A stretch of 64,000 bases of DNA from Hyphomicrobiales bacterium (GCA_900472175.1 UCHD01000012.1:172191-236190), one strand, 5' to 3'. Counted from the stretch's first letter, positions 36,585 to 45,903 are shown. Notes: generated by a model from the sequence alone, not told the origin. Numbers and translations: made by a program.

Positions 36585-37328
36585 ATGCACGCAGATATCG
36601 TCGACCTTCGCCAGTTCTATCATTCCCGCCTCGGCCGCTTTGCCGAGCAATCGATCAGCATGGCGCTGTCGTCAGTCTGGGCCAAGCTGCCCGAAGAGCG
36701 GCTGGTCGGGCTTGGTTATGCCGTGCCGTATCTCGATCGCTTCCGCGCCGATACCGAGCGCACGTTTGCCTTCATGCCAGCGGGGCAAGGGGCGGTGAAT
36801 TGGCCGGTTGCCGAACTATCCTCGACAGCGCTGATCTTCGACGAGGAACTGCCGCTGCCCGATTCGTCGATCGACCGGGTGCTGATGGTGCATTCACTGG
36901 AATTCGCAGAAAACCCGCGTGAAACAATGAAGGAACTCTGGCGCGTTCTGGCGCCGGGCGGCCGCCTGGTGATTGTCGTGCCGAATCGCCGCGGCGTCTG
37001 GGCGCGGATGGAACACACGCCTTTCGGATCGGGAAGGCCATATTCGCGAGGACAGCTGACCGCGCTTCTGCGCGAAACCAATTTTACCCCCGGCGCGTCC
37101 GCCGATGCCCTGTTCTTTCCGCCCTCGAAGCTGAAACTGATTCTGAAGATGCGCCAGGCCTTCGAGCGCATCGGCCGGTCGCTCTGGCCGGTGTTCTCAG
37201 GCGTGATCATCGTCGAGGCACAGAAGCGGCTCTATCAGGGCCTGCCGGTCGCGGCCCGCGCCTCGCGCCGTGTCTTCGTGCCGGTGCTGGCGCCGCATGG
37301 CGTTCCGACGACGCGGGATGCTGGGTAA
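36585..37328 (+). CDS. class I SAM-dependent methyltransferase
   Basis: A 247-residue methyltransferase of the Methyltransf_11 type. Motif I is degenerate (VGLGYAVPYLDRF, where a GxGxG would be), then FDEELPLPDSSIDRVLMVHSLEFAENPRETMKE and the strand GGRLVIVVPNRRGVWAR. The C-terminal 60 residues are basic. Divergent from gloB, an arrangement I recall in Rhizobiales. The substrate is unknown. Confidence 0.85.
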   Translation: MHADIVDLRQFYHSRLGRFAEQSISMALSSVWAKLPEERLVGLGYAVPYLDRFRADTERTFAFMPAGQGAVNWPVAELSSTALIFDEELPLPDSSIDRVLMVHSLEFAENPRETMKELWRVLAPGGRLVIVVPNRRGVWARMEHTPFGSGRPYSRGQLTALLRETNFTPGASADALFFPPSKLKLILKMRQAFERIGRSLWPVFSGVIIVEAQKRLYQGLPVAARASRRVFVPVLAPHGVPTTRDAG

Positions 37329-37353
37329 GCTTCCATCTTGCCACGGAGCAGGC

Positions 37354-37491
37354 CAGCCCCCCTCTGTCAGCTTTGCTGACATCTCCCCCACAGGTGGGAA
37401 GATTTTTCCTTTTCCTTGTGATCTTTGGAGTCGATGGTTGATCTCCCCCCTTGTGGGGGAGATGTCGGCGTCGCCGACAGAGGGGGGTAAG
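37354..37491. repeat. rhizobial intergenic palindromic repeat element
   Basis: A left arm (about 37356-37402: CCCCCCTCTGTCAGC..., CATCTCCCCCACA) and an inverted right arm (about 37438-37488: ...TGTGGGGGAGATGTC, CGACAGAGGGGGG) form an imperfect palindrome of about 45-bp arms around a T-rich centre. The motif CCCCCTCTG...CATCTCCCCCACA is a familiar interspersed element of Rhizobiaceae genomes (RIME-like). It lies between two genes and overlaps neither. Confidence 0.8.
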
Positions 37492-37589
37492 CTACAAGCG
37501 AGAGCGAAGAAACAATGTCACCCTCGACAAAAACCCGCTGCACCGGTATTGCCAGAGCGTCATTTTCCCTGTCGCCGAAAGCTGATCCC

Positions 37590-38696
37590 ATGAGCACAGA
37601 CCTTACGAGCCCAACCCCACGCCCCGGTATCCTCGATATTGCCGCTTACGTGCCGGGCAAGGAGCATGCGCCGGGTGTGGCCAAGGTCTATAAGCTCTCT
37701 TCGAACGAGACACCGCTGGGCGCGAGCCCGAAGGCGATCGAGGCCTTCCAGAAGGCGGCTGCCAAGCTTGAAATCTATCCCGATGGCCAGGCGATCGAGC
37801 TGCGTGAAGCCATCGCCTCCGTCTACGGCCTGAACACGGCCAACCTGATGTGCGGCAACGGCTCAGACGAGCTGCTTGGCTTGCTCTGCCATGTCTATCT
37901 CGCCCCCGGCGACGAAGCCATCATCACCGAGCACGGCTTTCTGGTCTACAAGATTCAGATCATGGGCGCCGGTGCGACGCCGGTCACGGTGCCGGAAAAC
38001 GATTGCCGCGTGACGGTCGATGCTATCCTTGCAGCCGTAACGCCGAAGACCAAGATGGTGTTCCTCGCCAACCCGGGCAATCCGACCGGCACCTATGTGC
38101 CAGTCGATGAAGTCCGCCGCCTGCAGGCCGGTCTGCCGAAGAATGTCATCCTGGTTCTCGATGCCGCCTATGCGGAATATGTCCGCCGCAACGATTACGA
38201 GGCGGGCCTTGAGCTGGTATCGTCCAACCAGAACGTGGTGATGACGCGCACCTTCTCGAAGATCCACGGGCTGGCTGCTCTGCGTGTCGGCTGGATGTAT
38301 GCGCCGCTTGCCATCATCGACGCGCTGAACCGGGTGCGCGGGCCGTTCAACATGAACGCCCCAGCCATTGCTGCTGGTTCTGCTGCCATCCGCGACCAGG
38401 CTTTCATGGCGGCCGCCCTCGAGCATAATTCGCTCTGGCTCGGCAAGCTGACCGATGCCTTCTCTTCGCTCGGTCTGCGCGTCACGCCGTCTGTCACCAA
38501 TTTCGTGCTGATCCATTTCCCGGATGCCGACGGCAAGCGCGCGCCGGAGGCCGACGAGTTCCTGACCAGCCGCGGTTTCATCCTGCGGGCGGTGCGGGGC
38601 TATGGCCTTCCCAATGCGCTGCGCATGACGGTCGGATCCGCTGAAGCCAATGAAGGCGTGATCGCCGCGCTCACCGAGTTTATGGGCCGGGCATGA
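37590..38696 (+). CDS. hisC: histidinol-phosphate aminotransferase
   Basis: A PLP-dependent class II aminotransferase (368 residues) converting imidazole-acetol phosphate to histidinol phosphate. Segments are [13 protein letters not shown] (substrate side), [34 protein letters not shown] and the PLP lysine region [16 protein letters not shown]. Its fusion into an operon with tyrC (ATGA overlap) suggests that it also, or mainly, transaminates aromatic precursors (phenylpyruvate/prephenate), known for some HisC. The ATG at 37590 gives the usual N-terminus. Confidence 0.93.
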   Translation: MSTDLTSPTPRPGILDIAAYVPGKEHAPGVAKVYKLSSNETPLGASPKAIEAFQKAAAKLEIYPDGQAIELREAIASVYGLNTANLMCGNGSDELLGLLCHVYLAPGDEAIITEHGFLVYKIQIMGAGATPVTVPENDCRVTVDAILAAVTPKTKMVFLANPGNPTGTYVPVDEVRRLQAGLPKNVILVLDAAYAEYVRRNDYEAGLELVSSNQNVVMTRTFSKIHGLAALRVGWMYAPLAIIDALNRVRGPFNMNAPAIAAGSAAIRDQAFMAAALEHNSLWLGKLTDAFSSLGLRVTPSVTNFVLIHFPDADGKRAPEADEFLTSRGFILRAVRGYGLPNALRMTVGSAEANEGVIAALTEFMGRA

Positions 38697-39619
38697 TGGC
38701 AAAGCAGTTTGAAACCATCGCGCTGATCGGGATCGGCCTGATCGGCTCGTCGATCGCCCGCGAAATCAAGGACAAGGGCCTTGCCGGTTCCGTCACCGTC
38801 TCGACGCGCAGTGACGCGACGTTGAAGCGGGCAGAGGCGCTGAACCTCGGCGACCGCTACACGACGTCGGCTGCCGATGCGGTCAAGAATGCCGATCTGG
38901 TTATCGTCTCCGTTCCGGTCGGCGCATCCGGTGCCGTTGCAGCCGAGATTGCTCCGCACCTGAAGCCAGGTGCGATCGTCACTGATGTCGGCTCGACCAA
39001 GGGCTCTGTCATCGCCCAGATGGCGCCGCATATGCCGGAAGGCGTCCATTTCATTCCCGGCCATCCGATTGCCGGTACCGAATATTCCGGCCCGGATGCC
39101 GGCTTCATCGGCCTGTTCAAGGGCCGCTGGTGCATCCTGACGCCGCTGCCGGAGACGGACGAAACAGCCAAGGCCAAGCTGCGCACCTTCTGGGAAGCGC
39201 TGGGTTCCATGGTCGATGACATGGACCCGGAGCACCATGACAAGGTTCTGGCGATCGTTTCGCACCTGCCGCACATCATCGCCTATAACATCGTCGGCAC
39301 AGCCGACGATCTGGAAGCAGTGACCGAATCGGAAGTGATCAAATATTCCGCCTCCGGTTTCCGCGATTTCACCCGTCTGGCCGCATCGGACCCGACCATG
39401 TGGCGCGACGTCTGCCTGCACAACAAGGATGCAATCCTGGAAATGCTGGCGCGGTTTTCCGAGGATCTAGCCTATCTGCAGCGAGCAATCCGCTGGGGCG
39501 ACGGCGACAAGCTGTTCGACCTCTTCACCCGCACCCGCGCCATCCGCCGCTCCATCGTCCAAGCCGGCCAGGATACCGACATGGCCGATTTCGGCCGGCA
39601 TGCGATGGATCAGAAGTAG
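38693..39619 (+). CDS. tyrC: prephenate/arogenate dehydrogenase
   Basis: A 308-residue NAD(P)-dependent dehydrogenase of tyrosine synthesis. The Rossmann motif GIGLIG is at 13-18, [10 protein letters not shown] and [15 protein letters not shown] follow, and the helical C-terminal domain contains the [13 protein letters not shown] segment with the catalytic-region histidine. It overlaps hisC by 4 bp. Whether it uses prephenate, arogenate or both (cyclohexadienyl dehydrogenase) cannot be decided by eye. A palindromic repeat follows its stop. Confidence 0.92.
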   Translation: MMAKQFETIALIGIGLIGSSIAREIKDKGLAGSVTVSTRSDATLKRAEALNLGDRYTTSAADAVKNADLVIVSVPVGASGAVAAEIAPHLKPGAIVTDVGSTKGSVIAQMAPHMPEGVHFIPGHPIAGTEYSGPDAGFIGLFKGRWCILTPLPETDETAKAKLRTFWEALGSMVDDMDPEHHDKVLAIVSHLPHIIAYNIVGTADDLEAVTESEVIKYSASGFRDFTRLAASDPTMWRDVCLHNKDAILEMLARFSEDLAYLQRAIRWGDGDKLFDLFTRTRAIRRSIVQAGQDTDMADFGRHAMDQK

Positions 39620-39639
39620 GCGCGCTACCGAGCCGCCGC

Positions 39640-39757
39640 TTTGCCCCTCACCCTAACCCTCTCCCCGCAAGCAGGGGGAGGGGACGACGGAGTCAGCCGC
39701 ATATCCCTTCGCCCCGTTTACGGGGAGAAGGTGCCCGACAGGGCGGATGAGGGGTGT
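39640..39757. repeat. second type of interspersed palindromic repeat
   Basis: CCCCTCACCCTAACCCTCTCCCCGC followed by GGGGGAGGGGAC, then CCTTCGCCCCG...CGGGGAGAAGGTG and GGCGGATGAGGGG. It contains nested inverted repeats (CCCCTC...GAGGGG; CTTCGCCCCG...CGGGGAGAAG). This motif is widespread between genes in rhizobia and other proteobacteria. Its position after tyrC and before the convergent DUF2125 gene suggests a transcription-end or mRNA-stabilising role. Confidence 0.8.
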
Positions 39758-39797
39758 GTGACGCCGGGAGGCTTGCTTTGGTTTTATCCAGCCAAGC

Positions 39798-40841
39798 TCA
39801 AAGCTGCGGCAATTCCCCAATCGGGAAGAATGCCAGAAACGCGATGCCGTCACGCACGTTCAGCTTCACCGTCGCCTCGTTCTTGCCGTCGGCCAGCGCC
39901 GTCAGCATATTGGCGATGTTGTTGACCATGACGGTGCCGTCCTTGTCGGGGAACACCTTGACGAGGTTCTGACGCCAGCCCTCGATATTCTTCATGGTAA
40001 CGCTGAATTCGCCCGAGATCAGGCCTTGGTCGTTGACGGTGAACGGGCCGGACGCCGATGTCACCATGCCGTTGCCGAGATCGAGCGTCAGGTCGCGCAT
40101 CTCGCCCTTGCTGCCCCGCAAGGCATCCGGTTTCCATCCACCGCGCTCCATCAGATTGGCACGATCAACGAAGGTCATGTCGGCGCTGGCATTGATAAGG
40201 GGCAGCAGGCTCAATCCCTTGTCGAATTTCAGATCGAATTGATCGACACTGAGGGCGGCGTCGAGATCGGCGCCGTTCTGCCGCAGATGCACTTCGCCGT
40301 GCCCGGCATTGAAGATGAACTTGTGCGTGTCGCCCGGTGCGGCGTCGTCGTCGAAGGACGGCAGCATGGCCGTGCCGGCAAGCTTGTCATAGGTCAGCGA
40401 GGTGCGATCAAGGCCGGACAGCGTCGCCTGTACGCTCGCATGCAGCAATTCCCAATCGGCAGAGACGGTCATGCCGGGCGAGAAACGGACTTCCGCCGGA
40501 CCGTCAAGCTCGATGATCGCATGGCCCGGCCGGTAGGCCTGGGCAGCCGAGCGCAACGCGCCGAAAGAGGCCGATGCTCCGCGTGAAATGTTATCGAGGC
40601 GGACGCTGTCGCAGAACAGGCCGATACGGAAGGGGAAGCCGCGCACGCTCATGCCGTCGCATTCCGCCGATGAGCCGCTGGCCTTCTTCTCTGTCAGAAA
40701 GTCGGCCAGCCGCGTCTCTATCTGGTTGGCCGCGAAAAACCACGCGCCGGCATAAACGATGAGGAACAGCACGACACCGATTGCCAGCCGTCTGATTTTC
40801 CGGCTGCCGGCGGAGGGGGCGGCGATATCTGCTGCGGTCAT
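39798..40841 (-). CDS. DUF2125 domain protein, membrane-anchored
   Basis: A 347-residue protein with one N-terminal transmembrane helix (about 17-38; LAIGVVLFLIVYAGAWFFAA) and a large beta-rich DUF2125 region outside the membrane. A conserved CDGMSVRGFPFRIGLFCDS segment carries two cysteines that may pair. The repetitive beta architecture (strands of LKFDKGLSLLPLINA type) recalls AsmA-like lipid-transfer or envelope proteins, but this is inference. The start at 40841 is preferred to 40925. Confidence 0.85.
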   Translation of the reverse strand: MTAADIAAPSAGSRKIRRLAIGVVLFLIVYAGAWFFAANQIETRLADFLTEKKASGSSAECDGMSVRGFPFRIGLFCDSVRLDNISRGASASFGALRSAAQAYRPGHAIIELDGPAEVRFSPGMTVSADWELLHASVQATLSGLDRTSLTYDKLAGTAMLPSFDDDAAPGDTHKFIFNAGHGEVHLRQNGADLDAALSVDQFDLKFDKGLSLLPLINASADMTFVDRANLMERGGWKPDALRGSKGEMRDLTLDLGNGMVTSASGPFTVNDQGLISGEFSVTMKNIEGWRQNLVKVFPDKDGTVMVNNIANMLTALADGKNEATVKLNVRDGIAFLAFFPIGELPQL

Positions 40842-41037
40842 GGTTTGCTCCGTCGTTCGTCCGCGACGCTGCGGCACGAGAATTCTGGTCTGCTGCTCTG
40901 GCCGTCCACCGCCGCCGTGCTTCAAAATCGTGGAGGAAATCGATTCCGATTGCCGGGCAGATGCGCTAGGAAAGCACCAGAGTGTCTGTCCGCCGCTCCT
41001 GGCCCTGGTTTGTGGCGCCGGGATGGCATGGATGTGA

Positions 41038-41583
41038 ATGGCAGTGGATATGGACGATTTTTGGGTGTTTGGCTACGGTTCGCTGATGTGGAACCCCGGC
41101 TTTGCCTTCGAGGACAAGATGACGGCCCGGGCGTTCGGTTACCGGCGCTCGCTCTGCGTCCGCTCTTTCGTGCACCGGGGAACCCCGGAACGTCCCGGCC
41201 TCGTGCTCGGTCTCGACCGTGGCGGCTCCTGCCGCGGCATGGCGTTCAAGGTGGCCTTGAAGGACAAGGACGACGTTATCGGTTACCTGCGCGAACGTGA
41301 GCTGGTTACCCATGTCTATCTCGAGCGTACCATGCCGGTGCTGCTTGCCGACGGCCGCCGTGTCGCAGCACTCACCTACACGATCGACCGCGCCCATGCG
41401 CAATACGCAGGCGCCCTGAGCGTGGAGGATGCGGCCGCCACCATCGCCGTGTCCCACGGAAAATCCGGACCCAATACCGACTATGTGGTCAACACGCTCG
41501 CCCATCTGAAGGAGATGGGCATTCGCGATCATTGGCTGGAAGAGGTGGCTGCCACTTTCGAGCGGATCCGGCTTCAGGCCTGA
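41038..41583 (+). CDS. ChaC-type gamma-glutamylcyclotransferase
   Basis: A 181-residue ChaC-family protein with the substrate-binding FGYGSLMW motif (about residues 11-18) and the catalytic glutamate in the RERELVTHVYLE region. ChaC enzymes release 5-oxoproline from glutathione. The ATG at 41038 or the one at 41050 (MDDFWVFGYGS) may be the real start. The 3' end overlaps the convergent plsC by 10 bp. Confidence 0.9.
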   Translation: MAVDMDDFWVFGYGSLMWNPGFAFEDKMTARAFGYRRSLCVRSFVHRGTPERPGLVLGLDRGGSCRGMAFKVALKDKDDVIGYLRERELVTHVYLERTMPVLLADGRRVAALTYTIDRAHAQYAGALSVEDAAATIAVSHGKSGPNTDYVVNTLAHLKEMGIRDHWLEEVAATFERIRLQA

Positions 41584-42368
41584 GTGCCGAGTTCCTTCAG
41601 CTCTTTCAGGCGCTGCACAGCCGTTGGCGGTAGCGGCACGTGCGGATTGTTCTTCACCGTCTCCACCAGCAGAGCGTCGCTGGCGCTTTCCATCACGTCG
41701 ACCAGCGTCTTCAGGAACACGTCCGGATCAAGCCCGGCCTCGATCGGTGGAAGGATCTGCACCTTGAAATGGCCGGGGTAGCGCAGGAACTTGCGGCGCG
41801 GCCAGAACAGGCCCGGATGCATGACAACGGGTACGACGGGCATCTTCAGGTCGCGGTAAAGCCTTGCAATACCATATTTGTACTCGGGCGGAGCACCCGG
41901 CGGACGGCGGGTACCCTCGGGATAGATGATCAGCTGGCGGCCTGTTGCCATCTCGTCCCTGGTCCGCTGCATCACTGCCGCCATCACCTTGCCGCGCGCA
42001 CCGCGATCGACCGGCACCATGCGCTGCTTCTGGACGTACCAGCCGAACAGCGGGATCCAGACCAGTTCGCGCTTCAGGATGAAGAACGGGTCCGATAGCC
42101 AGGGCAGCAAGGCATAGACATCCCAGAACGACTGGTGCTTCGGCGCAAAGATGTAGCCGCCTTTGGGAATGTTCTCCAATCCCTCGATCTCGAACGTCGT
42201 GCCGACCATCACCCGGAACAGCCAGTGATTGCTGCGCGCCCAGTTCTTTGGAACGAACCAGGATGTCTTGCGCGGTACCAGAAAATAGAACGGCGTCATC
42301 ACCACCATCTGCAGGATCAGGTTGATGTAGAACACGATGTTGAACAGGACTGAGCGCAGGATGATCAT
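41574..42368 (-). CDS. plsC: 1-acyl-sn-glycerol-3-phosphate acyltransferase
   Basis: PlsC (264 residues) acylates lysophosphatidic acid to phosphatidic acid at the inner membrane. It shows an N-terminal hydrophobic anchor (about 5-30), the catalytic H78-x4-D83 box (KHQSFWD), the PEGTRR motif (149-154) and the VPVVMHPGLFW segment. It is last in the ftsE-ftsX-ydcF-plsC run. Rhizobia have several paralogues, so this may be one of them (for example an ornithine-lipid or membrane-remodelling form). Confidence 0.9.
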   Translation of the reverse strand: MIILRSVLFNIVFYINLILQMVVMTPFYFLVPRKTSWFVPKNWARSNHWLFRVMVGTTFEIEGLENIPKGGYIFAPKHQSFWDVYALLPWLSDPFFILKRELVWIPLFGWYVQKQRMVPVDRGARGKVMAAVMQRTRDEMATGRQLIIYPEGTRRPPGAPPEYKYGIARLYRDLKMPVVPVVMHPGLFWPRRKFLRYPGHFKVQILPPIEAGLDPDVFLKTLVDVMESASDALLVETVKNNPHVPLPPTAVQRLKELKELGTQA

Positions 42369-42460
42369 CGGCAGGCTTTCGCAGCAAAAAGGTTAGCCCG
42401 CTGCCTACACGAATATTACGGCAAGGAAAACAGCTGGGTTGGCGTGATCCTGTGCGATGT

Positions 42461-43156
42461 CTAGTGGTTGCTGCTGGCGCCGTTCGTTTCGGTGCGCAGT
42501 CCGCTGGCCGGGTGAGCGCCCAGGGCATCACGCGCAGACGCGATCGTCAGCTTGAGATATTCCAGAAGGATCGTCTTTAGCACCATCGGGTTTGCCAGCC
42601 AGTTGGTGCTTTTCAGGTCGGAATTGACGACGGGATAGGCGATGAACTCGATGCCCGGATTTGCCCGGCGCAATTCCAGCAGGCTGCGCGGCATATGGTA
42701 GTTGTTGGTAACGACCAGGATGCTGCGATAGCCGTTGTCGCGGATCCAGTTGGCGGTCTCGTTGGCATTGCCGATCGTATCGATCGCATCATGGCCGATA
42801 TCGACACAGCATTTGAAAAGATCGGCCGAGCTCTGCGTGTTGCGGCGGATCTGACCGCCGGTCGTCGAGGGATGAACGCCCGAGATCAGCAGCCGTTTTC
42901 CAGCCCCCGTCTGCAGCAGTTCGACGGCCTGGTCGATCCGCTGGAAGCCGCCGGTCAGCACAACGATGGCGTCCGCCTTGGGATTGGCCGGCGGTTGCAG
43001 CGAGGCGACCGAATCGGCGAAGTAAAGGAACCCGGCAGCGGCCGCTCCAGCAATCAGCAGAAGCACGTAAAATGTCAGCCGGACGATGCGGCGGCGAAGG
43101 CTTACATGCCGTCGCACCAGCGTTCCCTTCCGCCGTGTTTCGCCGCTGTCGCTCAT
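42461..43156 (-). CDS. YdcF/DUF218-family protein
   Basis: A 231-residue protein with a basic N-terminus, one transmembrane helix (about 27-48) and a DUF218 domain in the periplasm (DAIVVLTGGFQRIDQAVELLQ, GAGKRLLISGVHP, SILVVTNNYHMPRSLLELRR). SanA/YdcF relatives influence envelope permeability, probably through lipid or sugar chemistry. It lies between ftsX and plsC on the same strand, suggesting an envelope role. Confidence 0.87.
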   Translation of the reverse strand: MSDSGETRRKGTLVRRHVSLRRRIVRLTFYVLLLIAGAAAAGFLYFADSVASLQPPANPKADAIVVLTGGFQRIDQAVELLQTGAGKRLLISGVHPSTTGGQIRRNTQSSADLFKCCVDIGHDAIDTIGNANETANWIRDNGYRSILVVTNNYHMPRSLLELRRANPGIEFIAYPVVNSDLKSTNWLANPMVLKTILLEYLKLTIASARDALGAHPASGLRTETNGASSNH

Positions 43157-43256
43157 TGCTATTCCGGCTGCTCCGCTGGGGCCAGGACTGATTCTGTTCC
43201 TTCAATAGAAGCAGATTGCGGCAACGGATGGATGCAGGGTAACGCAATCATCACGA

Positions 43257-44267
43257 TCAGGTCTGGTTGCCGTCGATGCGGGCCGGGTCCGACCGGATCA
43301 GATCGATTTCGTAGATGGTGCGCATCACCGTGAAACGGGCCGTCAGCGTCGTCAAAAGCGCAATGACGATCATGATGGCGGCAATGCCGAGATAGCCGGT
43401 AAAGCCGATGGAAAAACTGCCGAACATGGCGGTCGTCTGGTCGCTCTGCGGGGTGGCGAGCGAGCGCGATTGCCAAAAACCCGCCACGGCAAAACACGCC
43501 GCTGCCAGAAGCCCGCCGGCGCCGGCGCCCTTCAGGCTGATCTTCAAAAAGTGTTTCTGGAATTCGGAAGCGACAAAACCCGCCTCCGCACCGACGAAAT
43601 GCAGCACCTCGACGATGTGGCGGTTGCCGGACAGCGTGCCGCGGGTGGCAAAGATCACGGTCAGCACCATTGCGGAGAACACCAGCACGAGCACGCCGGT
43701 ACCGATCAGCGCCGTCGTATGTGCCATCGCCACCAGCCGGTCGACCCATGTGCGGTGATCGTCGAGATAGGCTTGCGGAATGGTTTCCGTCAGCATGGTG
43801 CGCATGGCGGCGAAATCGGGTGGGTTCTGCTCGTCGATGGTGATGATCACGAGGCGCGGCACCGGCAGGTCGTCGAGATCAAGGCCCGCTCCGAGCCATG
43901 GCTCGAGCAGCCGGGCGGTCGCCGCCTTGTCGACGATCGTGCCATTGGTGGTGCCTTCGAAGGTCAGGGCCAGATCGCGGGCGTCGGCCAGCGCCTTTTC
44001 CATGTCGAGTTTTTCGTCCGGCTTGATCTGGATGGTGATCTCGCGGGAAATCTGACTTTCCCAGCTTTGCGCGGTCGAACGCACCATGCTGACGGCACCG
44101 AGCGTCAGGCAGGCGAGGAAGGCCATGATGGCGATGACCAGCACCAGCGCATTGCCGGAGACGTTTGCCGGTGGCACGATCGGCGCCGTCGGGCGCACGC
44201 GCATGGCCGCCTTGCGCTCCTGCGGCGCGGTCTGGCCGGTGCGGTTGCTGGTGGGCGCTTCACTCAT
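43257..44267 (-). CDS. ftsX: cell-division protein FtsX
   Basis: FtsX (336 residues) is the permease-like half of the FtsEX complex that couples ATP hydrolysis to periplasmic peptidoglycan hydrolases at the divisome. It has a cytoplasmic N-terminus, a first helix (about 40-62), a large extracytoplasmic domain (about 65-175) and three further helices, with the conserved IVEVLHFVGAEAGFVASEFQKHFL segment. Its ATG lies 8 bp inside the ftsE end, so translation is coupled. Confidence 0.93.
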   Translation of the reverse strand: MSEAPTSNRTGQTAPQERKAAMRVRPTAPIVPPANVSGNALVLVIAIMAFLACLTLGAVSMVRSTAQSWESQISREITIQIKPDEKLDMEKALADARDLALTFEGTTNGTIVDKAATARLLEPWLGAGLDLDDLPVPRLVIITIDEQNPPDFAAMRTMLTETIPQAYLDDHRTWVDRLVAMAHTTALIGTGVLVLVFSAMVLTVIFATRGTLSGNRHIVEVLHFVGAEAGFVASEFQKHFLKISLKGAGAGGLLAAACFAVAGFWQSRSLATPQSDQTTAMFGSFSIGFTGYLGIAAIMIVIALLTTLTARFTVMRTIYEIDLIRSDPARIDGNQT

Positions 44268-44919
44268 AGATATCGAGCCGCCCCTGCGAGAGGATCATCC
44301 GGCGCGCCTCGACCTGATCCATCAGTGAAAGGTCATGCGTCGCGATGACGACGGCGGTGCCAAGCCGGTTGAGTTCAAGGAACAGGTTGAGCAGGCGACG
44401 CGCCATCGGCGGGTCGACGTTGCCGGTGGGTTCGTCGGCAAGCAGGATTTCCGGCCGGTCGATCAGCGCGCGGGCAATAGCCGCGCGCTGCTTCTCTCCG
44501 CCCGAAAGCACCGGCGGCAAAACGTTGATGCGTTCGCCAAGTCCGACCCAGCCCAGCAGCTCAAGCACATCGGAGCGGTAGGACGATTCGTCCTTGCCGC
44601 GCACACGCAGGGGCAGGGCGACATTCTCGTAGGTGGTCAGATGATCGAGTAGGCGGAAATCCTGGAAGACGATGCCGACGCGGCGGCGTAGCATCGGGAA
44701 TTCGTCGCGCGGAATGGTCGAGATGTTGCGATCGAACATGCGAATGAGGCCGCGCGTCGGCTGCAGCGACAAGAACAGCAGCCGCAACAGCGTCGTCTTG
44801 CCCGCCCCCGAAGGGCCGGTCAGGAACTGGAACGATTTCTTGGGAATGTCGAAGGTCAGGTCGCGGAGGATTTCCGGGCCCATTCCATAACGCAATCCGA
44901 CATTTTCAAAATGAATCAA
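44260..44919 (-). CDS. ftsE: cell-division ATP-binding protein FtsE
   Basis: FtsE (219 residues) is an ABC ATPase with Walker A GPSGAGKTT (about 35-43), Q-loop FQDFRLLDHLTTYENVALPL, signature LSGGEKQR, Walker B ILLADEPTGNVD and H-loop ATHDL. I chose a TTG start (44919) because the family opens with MIHFENVGLRYG; an ATG at 45006 would add a 29-residue tail unlike the family, and it would leave only 23 bp between the start and the CtrA box. The ribosome-binding site before the TTG is weak, so the start remains uncertain. Confidence 0.9.
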   Translation of the reverse strand: MIHFENVGLRYGMGPEILRDLTFDIPKKSFQFLTGPSGAGKTTLLRLLFLSLQPTRGLIRMFDRNISTIPRDEFPMLRRRVGIVFQDFRLLDHLTTYENVALPLRVRGKDESSYRSDVLELLGWVGLGERINVLPPVLSGGEKQRAAIARALIDRPEILLADEPTGNVDPPMARRLLNLFLELNRLGTAVVIATHDLSLMDQVEARRMILSQGRLDIYE

Positions 44920-45029
44920 CGGGTCAGTGTCCAGCTTCTCTTCGATCCAGCATGCCACGGTTTCGCGGCGGGGTGATGGCTCTTGTTGCAGCATATCGCG
45001 CAGCATTCGCTGTTACAGCGCCAACATGG

Positions 45030-45044
45030 TTAAACAGTGGTTAA
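45030..45044. promoter_or_regulatory. perfect CtrA full site upstream of ftsE
   Basis: TTAAACAGTGGTTAA, that is TTAA-N7-TTAA with all eight consensus bases, symmetric and so readable from either strand. It lies 111 bp upstream of the chosen ftsE start and 154 bp upstream of the divergent gene at 45198. Together with sciP in the window, it suggests CtrA control of ftsEX. Inference from motif. Confidence 0.65.
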
Positions 45045-45197
45045 TTTTACGTGAAAACCGGCCGTTCCGGCGGCGCCGTTTTCGAAGCATTAACCATTTA
45101 GGTTTACGTCTCGGAAAGGTTTGTTTCAATGCCCGATTCTGGCCTGTCGATGGCCCGGGCATTCTGGCGCGGCCAGTATGGCTGCGAAGGGGAGACG

Positions 45198-45866
45198 ATG
45201 AACGCTTTCCATCCCAAGGGTGCCGCCAGCCGCATGGATCTGCTGCCGCCTGAGCGCCGGGCGCGCGCCGCTCAGGCAGGTGCTCCGCCACGCCGGGCCG
45301 AGATCGTCGATGCCGAATTCGAAACCGTCCCGTCGCACAGCCGGCGCAACACCTATCCGGTTTTCAACGACAACCGGGTTCGCGCGGCCGTGCCGCCGGC
45401 GCAGAGCCGCAACACTGGAATCTCAGCTTTCGGCTGGGCGGTGAACCATTTCGAGCGCCTGCTCCAGACGGCGTCTCCAAAGGCGTTTGCCGTTTTGGTC
45501 ACATGCCTGTGTGCTCCAGTCTTTCTGCTGTTTGCCAGCCTTTCCGAATATCAGCCAGCCGTGGCCTCCGTGCCGCCACTGTCGATTAGCGGTGTCACGA
45601 CATCGCTCAACGATGCCAATGGCATGAAGATCTTGTCGGTCTACGGCGCCGTTGAAAATCACTCCGATGCCCCGAAAGCCGTACCGGCGATTTTCGTCGA
45701 TGTGATCGCCAACGGTCACCGGCGAACAGCGACCCGGATCGAGCAAAACCAGGCCGTTCTGGCGCCGGGCGAGAGCCGTCCGTTCTCGACGCGCCTCCTA
45801 CACACAGGTGGAAAACTGCCGGGCGTCGCCGTTTCCTTTGGCCAACCGGGTGATTCGGCGCCCTGA
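45198..45866 (+). CDS. membrane protein of unknown function, divergent from ftsE
   Basis: A 222-residue protein with a basic, proline-rich cytoplasmic N-terminus (1-70), one hydrophobic helix (about 97-118; AFAVLVTCLCAPVFLLFASL) and a C-terminal extracytoplasmic domain (ISGVTTSLNDANGMKILSVYGAVENHSD). The C-terminal half resembles the FxxL-type domain in the zinc-ribbon (MJ0042) proteins found at this place in other rhizobia, but the zinc ribbon itself is absent. The ATG at 45198 has GGGGAG. The function is unknown. Confidence 0.7.
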   Translation: MNAFHPKGAASRMDLLPPERRARAAQAGAPPRRAEIVDAEFETVPSHSRRNTYPVFNDNRVRAAVPPAQSRNTGISAFGWAVNHFERLLQTASPKAFAVLVTCLCAPVFLLFASLSEYQPAVASVPPLSISGVTTSLNDANGMKILSVYGAVENHSDAPKAVPAIFVDVIANGHRRTATRIEQNQAVLAPGESRPFSTRLLHTGGKLPGVAVSFGQPGDSAP

Positions 45867-45903
45867 CTGTGCTAAGCGGCTAGTTTCCGGAGGCATAAAA
45901 CGC

